From: JAYEHK01 sp034659475
Lineage (GTDB): Bacteria; Bacillota; Syntrophomonadia; Syntrophomonadales; Syntrophomonadaceae
DNA length: 29,925 nucleotides
Direction of reading: 5' to 3'
Assembly: GCA_034659475.1 (NCBI GenBank)
Contig: JAYEHK010000174.1
Span: 1 to 29,925, forward strand
The notes under the pieces were generated by a model. It was not told the DNA's origin and ran no database searches. It saw only the letters and a program-made list of their open reading frames with translations. Made by a program: the position numbers and the translations under genes. This document shows positions 14,383 through 23,362 of this stretch, one piece after another (positions within the stretch are counted from its first letter, which is position 1; each line of letters begins with the position of its first letter).

Positions 14383-16983
14383 TCAAGCACTAAGCTTTGT
14401 TGTTTCCACATTACTCTGTTCCTTCATCTCAGCTTTTATCTCCTGACTGGGAGCAGTAAGACGTACTAAAAGGCCCACCACTAACACTGATGCAGAATAG
14501 AGGAATACCTTCCCCCACAATTCCAGGGAAAGGGGAACGGTTCCAAACACCTCTCCACCAAACTGCACCATCAGCACTTGAACTACTGCAATCGCGCCCA
14601 TAATCCCGAAAAAGGTCGGGTTTCCGGCAAAAAATGCAGGCATCTGACCATTAACAGCCCGACAGTTTATCCCATTCCAAATCTGAGAAATAACAAACCA
14701 AGCGAAAAACACCGTACTCTGTTCGGCCAACGTCGAACCACCCAGAAACGCCGTTTTCATATTAACCATCGCAACGACAATATAAAACAACCCTGTTACG
14801 ATTATTGAACGCCACATATACGGAGTGATGATATTTTCATTCTTCGGAATCGGAGGTCTACTCAGTAAGCCTTCGTGTGGGGCTTCTGAACAAAGGGCGA
14901 TCGCAGCCAGCGTATCCATGATCAAGTTTATCCATAATAATTGGATAATGGTAAAGGGCGATGGAAAACCAAACAAAGGCGCTAAAAATGCGATAAAACA
15001 GGCTCCAAAATTTATGGTAAGCTGGAACTGCAAAAATCTCTGGATATTTTCATATAATGCCCTGCCCCACCAAACAGCATTGGTGATCGTAGGAAAGGAA
15101 TCATCCAGAAGAATAATGGAACTAGCCTCTCTAGCCACCTCGGTACCGGATTTCCCCATAGACAAGCCAACATCTGCATGTTTAAGTGCCGGGGCATCAT
15201 TCGTCCCGTCTCCGGTTACGGCAACAACCTCCCCTTCGTTCTGCAATGCTTGAACAAACCTCAACTTGTCCATCGGCTCGGCTCGGGCAAGTACTTCTAT
15301 ATCAGTCGCAATATTTTCAAGTTTCTCATCTGACAAGGCTCTAAATTCCTGTCCTGTCAGGCTTAATCCACCATTCAAAATCCCGGATTCTTTGGCAATC
15401 GCTTTCGCCGTTTCCAGATTATCACCCGTAACCATCCTGACTGATATCCCTGCATTCTGGCAGTAATGAATGGAGTTAGGGACATCTTCGCGCAGATGGT
15501 CTCGTATCCCTACATAGCCATCCCATATCAGGCTGGATTCACTTTCATCCCCATCGATGATTTCTCTGTGAGCAAAACCCAGTGTACGCATCGCGCGGGC
15601 AGCAAGTTTGTAGGTTCCCGAAAGATCTACCTTACTATCACAAAGCGCTGCCACAATTTCAGGCGCACCTTTGACCACCAAGAACCTTCGCGTGTCAATT
15701 TCTACAACCGTAGACATTCTTTTTCTGATCCCATCGAAAAGAAATTGTCTGGCAATAGGAATATCCCGTCTTACGGCTTCATAATCAATCTGACTATCTT
15801 TCAACCAGTTCAACAACGCGCCTTCGGTAGAATTACCAATCACCAAGCTTTTTCCGTCACGTTCTTCCAGGTAAGCAGTGCTATTTATGGCCGCATTGAG
15901 TGTTATCCACTCGGAACCGTTTTCCGGAATGCGCTTCGGTACTTTGAGTTCCTTAACAGAACTTTCCACCACTTCCATCTGGTTTTTGGTTAAAGTACCT
16001 GTTTTATCTGTACATATCGTCGTTGCAGACCCTATTGTTTCACAGGCAATCATCTTCCTAACCAGACTGTTGGCCTTGGTCATCTTACGCATGGCCAATG
16101 AAAGGGATAAAGCAACACTCATCGGTAGCCCTTCTGGCACCGCAACAACAATGATGACAACAGATATCATGAAATAATTAAGCACGTTGCTAATGGTATC
16201 CATATTCAGCCCCGTGACCTCACCGATGAACATCCCTTTAACAAAGAGTGCAACAGAGATGCCGATCGCCATTACATAGCCAAACTTACTGATTAACTGG
16301 GCCAGGACCTCTAGTTTCTCCTCCAGTGGCGTTGGGATACTGTGATCCATCCCCAGAGATGCCGCAATGACCCCCATCTGGGTATCATCACCGACACCTC
16401 CGACCAGCGCTCTTCCTTTGCCAGCCGTAAGAAAAGATCCCTTGCAAAGGTGATCTTCCACATTCTTTAAGACGGGTTCACTTTCCCCTGTAAAGGCCGA
16501 TTCATCCACATGCATATCATCCGAAGATAAGAGCCATCCATCTGCGGGTATAGCATCTCCTGCTTCAAGTATTAAGAGATCTCCTACCACAACATCCCTG
16601 GAAGGCACTGTGCTGGGATGGCCATTACGTATGAGCTTAACCTCCATTTCATCCCGCTGGGCATTAAGCACATCAAATTCTTTGTTGCTGCGATATTCAT
16701 TGATAAATGCAATACCGGTAGCCAGCATAACAGCTAAAACGATCGCAATCGTGTCCAACAAGCCTGTTCCCTGAATGATTGCAATCACAGCTGAAACAAC
16801 CACGGCAACCATGAGGATCTTAATAATTGGATCATCAAAATTCTTCATGTATTGCTTCAATATCGAGTCTCTGACAGGAGGAGTCATCCGGTTAGCGCCA
16901 TACTCTTGCCTTAATGCGTCAACCTGTGAAGACGCAAGGCCCTTATCTCCTATCTTATCGATAATCTGATTTAGTTTGAGCAT
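14383..16983 (-). CDS. P-type Ca2+-transporting ATPase (PMCA/P2B-like)
   Basis: An 866-residue ion pump expected to export Ca2+ from the cytoplasm. It has an N-terminal cation ATPase domain, actuator motif TGES, M4 VAVPEGLPMSVALSLS near residue 280, phosphorylation site CTDKTGTLT (Asp near 326), the hinge TGDGTNDAPALKHADVG, and M6 LLWINLIMDTLAAIAL near 680-690. The Asn/Asp of M6 and Glu of PEGLP form the single Ca2+ site typical of PMCA-like pumps. No calmodulin-binding tail is present, as usual in bacteria. It sits inside the Ter operon between TerD genes. A weak internal promoter may lie at 17019-17045. Confidence 0.92.
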   Translation of the reverse strand: MLKLNQIIDKIGDKGLASSQVDALRQEYGANRMTPPVRDSILKQYMKNFDDPIIKILMVAVVVSAVIAIIQGTGLLDTIAIVLAVMLATGIAFINEYRSNKEFDVLNAQRDEMEVKLIRNGHPSTVPSRDVVVGDLLILEAGDAIPADGWLLSSDDMHVDESAFTGESEPVLKNVEDHLCKGSFLTAGKGRALVGGVGDDTQMGVIAASLGMDHSIPTPLEEKLEVLAQLISKFGYVMAIGISVALFVKGMFIGEVTGLNMDTISNVLNYFMISVVIIVVAVPEGLPMSVALSLSLAMRKMTKANSLVRKMIACETIGSATTICTDKTGTLTKNQMEVVESSVKELKVPKRIPENGSEWITLNAAINSTAYLEERDGKSLVIGNSTEGALLNWLKDSQIDYEAVRRDIPIARQFLFDGIRKRMSTVVEIDTRRFLVVKGAPEIVAALCDSKVDLSGTYKLAARAMRTLGFAHREIIDGDESESSLIWDGYVGIRDHLREDVPNSIHYCQNAGISVRMVTGDNLETAKAIAKESGILNGGLSLTGQEFRALSDEKLENIATDIEVLARAEPMDKLRFVQALQNEGEVVAVTGDGTNDAPALKHADVGLSMGKSGTEVAREASSIILLDDSFPTITNAVWWGRALYENIQRFLQFQLTINFGACFIAFLAPLFGFPSPFTIIQLLWINLIMDTLAAIALCSEAPHEGLLSRPPIPKNENIITPYMWRSIIVTGLFYIVVAMVNMKTAFLGGSTLAEQSTVFFAWFVISQIWNGINCRAVNGQMPAFFAGNPTFFGIMGAIAVVQVLMVQFGGEVFGTVPLSLELWGKVFLYSASVLVVGLLVRLTAPSQEIKAEMKEQSNVETTKLSA

Positions 16984-17018
16984 TATAATTATCCAATCCT
17001 CTCACACATTATTCCTGT

Positions 17019-17045
17019 ATTATAGATTCTTGCACAAGCATCCAA
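17019..17045 (-). promoter_or_regulatory. Possible internal promoter for the Ca2+ ATPase
   Basis: On the minus strand, TTGGAT (17040-17045) and a perfect TATAAT (17019-17024) are 15 bases apart, shorter than the usual 17. It lies about 36 bases upstream of the ATPase start, in a 107-base gap after a terD gene. Confidence 0.35.
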
Positions 17046-17090
17046 CTTAGCCACAAAGCCCTTGTAGTTAACAATGCATCAATCTTTTAT

Positions 17091-17672
17091 CTACCCGACA
17101 TCAACCCCAAAATTCAGGCATAACGCTCTTAATCCGCCCTGAAAGCCACTGCCGATAGCATTAAATTTCCACTCTCCACCATGTCGGTATAGTTCGCCAA
17201 CCACCAGAGCTGTCTCAATGGAGAAATCCTCTCCGAGGTCATAACGTAAGAGTTCTTCCTGGCTATTATCATTTACAATTCGTATAAAGGCATTAGAAAC
17301 CTGTCCAAAGTTCTGACGGCGAGTCTCCGCCTCATGAATCGTAACCGTAAATGCAATCTTCTCCACAGTTGCAGGCACCTTGCTCAGATCCACCAGGATC
17401 TGCTCATCATCCCCATCGCCTTCTCCGGTCAGGTTGTCCCCCATATGGATAACCGATTCGGAGCTATGACTTAGATTATTATAGAAAATAAAATCCTGAT
17501 CGCTTGTTACCTTGCCCGATGGGCCAAGTACAAAAGCGGCCGCATCCAAGTCAAAATCATCGCTGCCATTATACTTGTTTGTATCCCATCCCAGTCCAAC
17601 CATAACCCTGGTTAATCCAGCCTGACCCTTCGTTAAATCGACCTTTTGTCCTTTTTGTAAACTGATCGCCAT
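17091..17672 (-). CDS. terD: TerD-family Ca2+-binding stress protein (second copy)
   Basis: A 193-residue TerD domain with the same plan as 12937-13518: MAISLQKGQKVDLTK, DLDAAAFVLGPSGKV, TGEGDGDDEQ and GELYRHGGEWKFNAIGSG. Metal-binding aspartates are kept. It lies upstream of the Ca2+ ATPase in the operon, 98 bases after the AIM24 gene. AAGGGGAAG precedes the ATG. The two 193-residue copies are more alike than either is to the 201-residue variant. Confidence 0.93.
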   Translation of the reverse strand: MAISLQKGQKVDLTKGQAGLTRVMVGLGWDTNKYNGSDDFDLDAAAFVLGPSGKVTSDQDFIFYNNLSHSSESVIHMGDNLTGEGDGDDEQILVDLSKVPATVEKIAFTVTIHEAETRRQNFGQVSNAFIRIVNDNSQEELLRYDLGEDFSIETALVVGELYRHGGEWKFNAIGSGFQGGLRALCLNFGVDVG

Positions 17673-17770
17673 GCGCTTCTTCCCCTTTCATACCATTACC
17701 TTAATTTCTATTTTTATACAAATAACACAGACCTATCATTTTATCTTCTCCTCACTGTTTCACAACCCTC

Positions 17771-18451
17771 CTAAGAAGAACTGGGCACAAACTTTCTAAT
17801 CCAACTCCCAAATCCACCAGGATTACGTGATTGTATGAGAACCGTGCCCGGTCCACGGAAACGGCAAACCAACCCTTCCCCTGAAGTAAATGAAGAAATC
17901 CATCCCCGGGAGGCCTTTTCTATTGAATAGTGCATAAATGAAGGCCACGCTACCAGGTGATAATTATCAACAAGAAATTCCTGTCCTTCTTCCAGATTGA
18001 TTGCATGAATTGCACCCAGTGCATTCAGAAATACAACGCCCTTCCCAGATACCTTAAGGACAAAAAAGCCTTCCCCCGAGAAAACCCCTTGCATTAAATT
18101 CTGTGCCTTTGCCGATATCTCTATGTCATCCGTAGCCGCCAGGAATCCGTCTTTCTGTACAACAAGCTGATAATCGCCGTCTAATTCAACATCCAGAATG
18201 TCTCCCAAAGATGCAGGCGATACCAGAACCTGCCCGGGTCCGCGCATCGCTTTAAGTGTTTGGAAGAAGAATTTTTCTCCGGCCAGGGCTCTCATCACGC
18301 CCCCCATAAGCCCACCCTCGAGCTTTCCTTCAACATCCAGATTTCCATTCATCGCCACCATGGCACCATACTCGGCCTTAACTTTTTCACCCTTTTCCAG
18401 ATCAAACTGTAACATAGCAAATGACCCTGGGTATAATATTTCGTATTTCAT
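17771..18451 (-). CDS. AIM24 / TIGR00266-family protein
   Basis: About 226 residues forming a beta-rich AIM24 domain. Typical features are EYGAMVAMNGNLDVE near the N-terminus, GLMGGVMRALAGEKFFFQT, GPGQVLVSPASLGDI, GEGFFVLKVSGKGVVFLNA and the end GPGTVLIQSRNPGGFGSWI. The family is widespread in bacteria; the yeast member acts in mitochondrial membrane organisation, but bacterial function is not known. The start is ATG at 18451, not the upstream ATG at 18463, because GGAGG lies just before it. Its ATG overlaps the HAD stop as ATGA, so translation is coupled to the HAD gene. Confidence 0.88.
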   Translation of the reverse strand: MKYEILYPGSFAMLQFDLEKGEKVKAEYGAMVAMNGNLDVEGKLEGGLMGGVMRALAGEKFFFQTLKAMRGPGQVLVSPASLGDILDVELDGDYQLVVQKDGFLAATDDIEISAKAQNLMQGVFSGEGFFVLKVSGKGVVFLNALGAIHAINLEEGQEFLVDNYHLVAWPSFMHYSIEKASRGWISSFTSGEGLVCRFRGPGTVLIQSRNPGGFGSWIRKFVPSSS

Positions 18452-19203
18452 AAATGCCTCCATTCTGTGCTATAACCTTCGTCTCTAACAAAACCAGCCA
18501 GTAACTCTTCAATTCCTTCATGCCCGGTACTTTTGGAAATAATCCCATCCATCGCTCTCACCGTTTCCAAAACCTTTTCCCCTGCACAGGCTGGCGCTGC
18601 GGGTCTTTTTACAGCCTTTAACCATTCCAGATCATTGGTATCATTGCCGATCCCGGTCGCCCTTGCAAGCTGTTTTTCGCCCAATAAATAAGCCAGACCA
18701 TGGCGCTTATCAACCTCTTCTGCCAGGAAAAACAGCTTGTTGCCATCTTTCAATAGCTGTACCCTGCACTTCATTGCCTGAAACAGATCCAGCGCTTGAT
18801 CAATATTGTCAGCAGTCGGTCGTAAAAGTGCCAGACACGTTGTGAACTCCGACTGTACAATCCCCTCAAAATGCAAGGCAACCTCCTGAACCTGCTGCAT
18901 CCATAGCTTACTTACCATGTATTCGACACCATTCATGTTCTGATATAAGCCACCATTTTCTGCTACAACCCCTTTAATATATACGCCATTTGTCTCCATC
19001 AGCTTACATATTAATTGTATGGATAACAAACTTCTTCCCGTAGCTAGAATGATATCATATGATTCTTGTAATTCCCTTAAAAGCTGAATCGTTTCTATTG
19101 CCAAATAACTATCTCGTCTTCTGCCCTTTATAGCTACCGAACCTGGCTTCTCATCTGCAAAAAACAACGTGCCATCAAGATCTAATATTAAATGTTCGTT
19201 CAT
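18448..19203 (-). CDS. HAD-superfamily phosphatase of the Ter module
   Basis: A 251-residue Cof/sucrose-phosphatase-like HAD hydrolase. Motif I is LILDLDGTLFF (Asp8 nucleophile, Asp10), motif II is ATGRS, and motif IV is GIGNDTNDLEWL near residue 184. It probably removes phosphate from a small metabolite. Ter biosynthetic modules commonly contain such a phosphatase next to PRTases. It starts 3 bases after the StiP gene and overlaps AIM24 by ATGA, so the three are translationally coupled. Confidence 0.88.
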   Translation of the reverse strand: MNEHLILDLDGTLFFADEKPGSVAIKGRRRDSYLAIETIQLLRELQESYDIILATGRSLLSIQLICKLMETNGVYIKGVVAENGGLYQNMNGVEYMVSKLWMQQVQEVALHFEGIVQSEFTTCLALLRPTADNIDQALDLFQAMKCRVQLLKDGNKLFFLAEEVDKRHGLAYLLGEKQLARATGIGNDTNDLEWLKAVKRPAAPACAGEKVLETVRAMDGIISKSTGHEGIEELLAGFVRDEGYSTEWRHL

Positions 19204-19206
19204 TAC

Positions 19207-20301
19207 CTACTTCACCCTTACTGCAGCCAGGAAATTATACTTTTCACCCAGTTGCGGAATAAATTCAACCGGGACACTGTATTTTTCTGCCAGGTACACA
19301 ATGCTTGGGATTGAACACTCTGCTTCAGCACTTGTTATCCCTAAAATAAGCTGTTTCGGTTTCCGATTGACAAAGGTGCGTGCCACTTCATTGATATTAA
19401 CCTTCCACTGCCCTGCTTGCGTACCTGTGATGAGGGTAATTTCGTTCAATAACGCATCCAAGTTCTGGACTTTACAGGGCCTATCCTCGGGCAGGTTTGA
19501 ATTTTCACTGCTGAAAATATTCAGCCACGCCTCTATCAATGCATGGTTACAATATTCATCAGGGTAGGTGTAGGCATGCCACATTTGCCCGGGATCTTTT
19601 ATAAAAGCCCGCGAAAAACCCAGTACCTCGGGTGCAGAAAAATGCGCACATTCAAGGAGCACATCCTGGTCTGTTCCCCACAGATCCCCATAATGCCCCG
19701 GGTCTACCAGTGTAGCCAGCAGAGGAAACCCCTGCAAATCTGGGGCATCATTCAGCCTGGAACAATCTTCTCGAAGCTCTGCTGCGACTACCCCTCTGCC
19801 GGTCCACCCATCGACAAAAACCGGATAATATTCAGGATAATCAGCACAGATTTGTGCAAAGGCCTGTCGATCAATGCCTGCCTCATGGAAAAGTCCCAGG
19901 GCCACTACCGGCACATCTTCTCCGCTTAAATAGGCCATTCTCTTAGCCAGACCCAGAGAAATAAATAAACCAGCTCTCAAGATCGCTACCAACAAGATCT
20001 TCTTCCCACGGGGAACCTTAACCATCATTTTTTCAATAAGACGGTCATGTAAACCGCATATTTGAGCTGTGTTCCTGCGCATCGATTCTATGATTAAACG
20101 GTTTAGTTCTTGATCCGCCTGCGATTCGGGACTAGGTTTTTGCCATCTTTGCCAGCCTTTTAAAAGTCCATCAAAGGCCTCTTCTCCGCGAAACGAAGCA
20201 TGTTTCCCAAAAGGGTCACATAACCCCTCATTTTTAAGATATACCCGTACACCGGGCATATCAGATCTTACATATTCATCATGCGTATTATTTTTCAACA
20301 T
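19207..20301 (-). CDS. StiP/PRTase_1-family protein with C-terminal PELOTA-type domain
   Basis: A 364-residue protein. The N-terminal and central part (about 20-250) matches the family variously named cysteine protease StiP or PRTase_1, with KILLVAILRAGLFI and FVDGWTGRGVVAAEL. The latter resembles a PRPP-type acidic-Gly/Thr loop. The last about 85 residues (VARTFVNRKPKQLILGITSA) look like the PELOTA_1 RNA-binding-like domain found with Ter PRTases. The predicted role is making a nucleoside-like metabolite; peptidase annotation is not supported by a motif I can see. The start overlaps the upstream gene by 14 bases; AAAGGAG lies 13 bases before ATG. Confidence 0.82.
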   Translation of the reverse strand: MLKNNTHDEYVRSDMPGVRVYLKNEGLCDPFGKHASFRGEEAFDGLLKGWQRWQKPSPESQADQELNRLIIESMRRNTAQICGLHDRLIEKMMVKVPRGKKILLVAILRAGLFISLGLAKRMAYLSGEDVPVVALGLFHEAGIDRQAFAQICADYPEYYPVFVDGWTGRGVVAAELREDCSRLNDAPDLQGFPLLATLVDPGHYGDLWGTDQDVLLECAHFSAPEVLGFSRAFIKDPGQMWHAYTYPDEYCNHALIEAWLNIFSSENSNLPEDRPCKVQNLDALLNEITLITGTQAGQWKVNINEVARTFVNRKPKQLILGITSAEAECSIPSIVYLAEKYSVPVEFIPQLGEKYNFLAAVRVK

Positions 20302-21391
20302 TTATAAACTGAATCTCTCCTTTAATATTGCTTAATAGATACACCCTTGCCCCCATTTTCTGAAGACGTGCTGCAAGTTCTTTTACCTGAATCTCCTGGA
20401 AAAGCTGATCATATACCAATATATAGGCTTCATTCCTGTCTGCTTTGCCCGGCGGCATATACAGATACATGGATCTTATCTGTGAACCATGGAAGGACCA
20501 GCAAGGTAACTCCCAGGGACTAATCGTAAAATGACGGAGCTCAGTATCATACCCTTTAAGGTAAAGCATATAGCTGATCTCAAAGGCCATATCAATTGCT
20601 TCTGAAGCCCCAATTACTGTAATGGATGAAGGAAGGTTAATTTCACCTAGTGCCTTGCCCCACATCTCATAGCGCATAACACCCTGCTGCGGAGAGAAAG
20701 CTTGTACTCTTCCTCGGCCCTTTTCAAGCTCTGGTGCTAATAAATCAAACGAGACACTATTCTCCGGCTTCTCTGAATCACAGATATTTAAAGGCTCATT
20801 CTCTTCAATAGGTTCCTGGTAAAGACAGTGCAATGAAAATCTAATTCCCATTGCGTCAGCACACTTTTGCATCTCTGATAACCTCTCTGAAGAGACAAAA
20901 CTCTTCAAAGCGATCATAGTCACTTCACTCAAATTGGGCATTTCCAACGTTAGAGCCCGTATAAGGTTCATGGCTGTATTACCAGTGGTTATTTCGTCTT
21001 CAACAATACATAGCTTGCTGGATTGTCTGACAGAGGATAGATTCAAAAATTGAGCCGGCGCATGCGAATGAGGTTCGGAAAAGCTCATCATTCCAGGAAC
21101 AGGATACCGGGTCGAAAATATAAAGGGTCCCCCGAAAACTTCACTGAAAATCCGTCCAATTAATATTGAAGACTCACTTAAACCCATAATTGGATACTCT
21201 CCGGACAGAGAAACAAGGTTGCCCATTTCTTTCACCAAATCTATGATCTTCGCCGGATGAACAGCCCCTATTTTACCCATACACTGGTGAACCATGGCAA
21301 ATTCACGCAAAGGATTGTTTCTTCTTTTTACAACTACAAATCCATCCCCGCCGCTTTCCATATAGGGGTGATCTGTCCCTGAATATAGCAA
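20288..21391 (-). CDS. Phosphoribosyltransferase (PRTase_2) with TRSP domain
   Basis: A 367-residue protein and first gene of the minus-strand Ter operon. The start is TTG at 21391, supported by AGGAG 8 bases upstream. The PRTase fold has GEYPIMGLSESSILIG, then the PRPP-binding motif CIVEDEITTGNTAMN (about 126-140). The C-terminal third, from about 240, with HFTISPWELPCWSFHGSQ and YILVYDQLFQEIQVKEL, fits the TRSP domain that follows PRTase_2 in Ter operons. It probably joins a ribose 5-phosphate from PRPP to an unknown base. The published module is predicted to make a nucleoside-like compound. Confidence 0.85.
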   Translation of the reverse strand: MLYSGTDHPYMESGGDGFVVVKRRNNPLREFAMVHQCMGKIGAVHPAKIIDLVKEMGNLVSLSGEYPIMGLSESSILIGRIFSEVFGGPFIFSTRYPVPGMMSFSEPHSHAPAQFLNLSSVRQSSKLCIVEDEITTGNTAMNLIRALTLEMPNLSEVTMIALKSFVSSERLSEMQKCADAMGIRFSLHCLYQEPIEENEPLNICDSEKPENSVSFDLLAPELEKGRGRVQAFSPQQGVMRYEMWGKALGEINLPSSITVIGASEAIDMAFEISYMLYLKGYDTELRHFTISPWELPCWSFHGSQIRSMYLYMPPGKADRNEAYILVYDQLFQEIQVKELAARLQKMGARVYLLSNIKGEIQFINVEK

Positions 21392-21689
21392 ATTCAGTTC
21401 TCCTCTCTGTTAATTTATATCAAATTACATTTTAACTGCTTAAAAAGTGGTTAAATCCATTATAATAGATTAAAAGACAAAGAAGTCGAATTATTTTCGG
21501 TTAATATGCGGTATATTCTTTTAATTATGGATTATCCAACATAGCAATGGGATTTGAGTCCTATTATGATTTTTACTGGATTGCAATCACAGCTTACATA
21601 AGCATGTCATAACAAATTATTTTTTCGAAGCATTACAGTTACTAGTTTCGGTATAAGACAGAAGAAAGCGGAGAGGACGTAGTAATTCA
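21392..21689. promoter_or_regulatory. Divergent Ter-locus control region
   Basis: This 298-base AT-rich gap separates the two divergent arms of the Ter locus and must hold both promoters. ATTATAAT at 21459-21466 is its own reverse complement and could serve as a -10 for either strand, but I find no convincing -35 at 16-18 bases on either side. GGTTAATATGCGGTATA at 21499-21515 may be part of an alternative-sigma promoter. No strong palindrome or repressor site is evident. Confidence 0.45.
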
Positions 21690-23300
21690 ATGATAGGGAA
21701 TATAGAAAACAGTCAGCTTACAACGATAAATATAACATCTTCAAATCTAGCCACAGACATTTTTCTAGTCCCTGAAGATCGAACCGGCTATTCTGCATGC
21801 AACAGCTTAACCATACCTGTATACTTTTATCGTATATCAGGTTTTGAAGATGAAAATGTGTATTATAATGATTTGTTTAATCTGGATTATGAATTGGCAA
21901 AACTAAATCAGTACCTGAAAATTGAAAAAGGTATCAATCAATCTATCTCGACCGAGATTGCCGACAAGGTTACCTCATTGTGGAAAATGATCGAAAGGAT
22001 GCTTTCACCCAGTCCCAAAAATATTATTGATATTTTCTACCGCAACCAGGTTTTAACTTCCATCGGCGAAAAAAAAGATGCTATTATACATGACAAACTG
22101 ATTAGTTTATTAAATCTATTTTGGATGAAAGAAAAAAATTTAAGTATAACGAAAAATTTTTGCATTAAAATCTTATCCTGGTTAGACAAGTATTTTCTGA
22201 ATATATTATCCTCCTGGGATTTTACAACAATCAATCCTAAACTATTATTCTATGGCGAAGCCTCCAGGGACGAAGCATATTTTATGCTATTACTCTCTCT
22301 TCTGGGAGCTGATATCCTCTATTTCAATACTTCCGGGAAGGATAAATTTAATGTTATTGAAGATATTGACCAGTATTCCACTTTCGTGGATCATCCGAAT
22401 AAACAGTCAATAAAGCCATTTCCTGTATCTCTGGGCGTTCAGCGAGAAGAAACCGTCGCCTATAAAGCATCAACCGAAATTCATGAGATCCTTCATAGTG
22501 AAAATATCGGTAGTTATACCCCCTGGCAGTTTGAAACTTATAACCCGGTGCCCTGCACTTTGAAGACCACCTATGATGAGCTTTTTATATTATGGAAGGA
22601 AGAAGCGCGGTTCAGGACAGGCTTTGAGATTAGAAATGGACATATCCTTATCCCTAATGTTTTTGCCAAAATTAACGGGACCCAGTCAGATTTGTCTGTT
22701 TATTGGAAAAATGTGGATATACTCAGGACAGCTACGAATTTAACCATATTCAAGCCAGAGGTTCCCTTTACAGCCGAGAGCAATTATTCGATAGATACCA
22801 CTTTATTATGTACTGATGGAAGTTTTAATTCAGACAAAGTTCGCAATTCACAAATTTATAAAATATCCTACTTGCGAACATCAGTTCAGTGTCTCATACT
22901 GGATAAAATTAACCAGCTAATTTTATCCACAGATATTTTCAAAAAGGAAATGAATCAAAACTTGAAATTCAAAATCCTTTATACTGTCTTAAATCTCGAT
23001 AAAGAATACCTGGATTTAATCCAAAAGTTTGACTATCCACATGCAATACCCAAACTTGTCATATTCGATGGTGACGAGCAATTGTTCAGCCAATCGGATA
23101 TCATCATTATATCATTCTTATATTTACTGGGATTTGATATCGTTATCTTTGCACCAACTGGATACAACGATATAGAAAATGCTATTAATGAAAAATATTA
23201 CGATATTCATAAGCTAAACGAATTTAAGTTTGGCTTAAGTCCTAAAATAGGATCTACTCTAAATGCTAAAAAAGGTTTTTTCAGCAAACTATTTTCTTAA
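21690..23300 (+). CDS. yceG: YceG-family protein of the Ter system
   Basis: This 536-residue protein matches the YceG_bac family, which in Bacillus lies in the yceCDEFGH stress operon next to TelA/YceH. Two similar Rossmann-like segments are visible: PKLLFYGEASRDEAYFMLLL with GADILYFNTSGKDKF near 190-225, and PKLVIFDGDEQLF with GFDIVIFAPTGYND near 450-495. This suggests an internal duplication. It ends in AKKGFFSKLFS, an amphipathic basic tail also seen in modified form in TelA. The start ATG has GAGAGGA about 12 bases upstream. Biochemical activity is unknown. Confidence 0.85.
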   Translation: MIGNIENSQLTTINITSSNLATDIFLVPEDRTGYSACNSLTIPVYFYRISGFEDENVYYNDLFNLDYELAKLNQYLKIEKGINQSISTEIADKVTSLWKMIERMLSPSPKNIIDIFYRNQVLTSIGEKKDAIIHDKLISLLNLFWMKEKNLSITKNFCIKILSWLDKYFLNILSSWDFTTINPKLLFYGEASRDEAYFMLLLSLLGADILYFNTSGKDKFNVIEDIDQYSTFVDHPNKQSIKPFPVSLGVQREETVAYKASTEIHEILHSENIGSYTPWQFETYNPVPCTLKTTYDELFILWKEEARFRTGFEIRNGHILIPNVFAKINGTQSDLSVYWKNVDILRTATNLTIFKPEVPFTAESNYSIDTTLLCTDGSFNSDKVRNSQIYKISYLRTSVQCLILDKINQLILSTDIFKKEMNQNLKFKILYTVLNLDKEYLDLIQKFDYPHAIPKLVIFDGDEQLFSQSDIIIISFLYLLGFDIVIFAPTGYNDIENAINEKYYDIHKLNEFKFGLSPKIGSTLNAKKGFFSKLFS

Positions 23301-23362
23301 GGTTTAACGTTCTGCAATATAATGTGCGGAACTGTATTGTAAAATAGAAAGGTGGTTATTTA

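Noticed and set aside
17701..17739. 12-codon minus-strand frame with AGGAG at 8-base spacing after AIM24
   Set aside because: The ribosome binding site is good but the peptide is very short with no membrane or leader-peptide feature; too little to call a gene.
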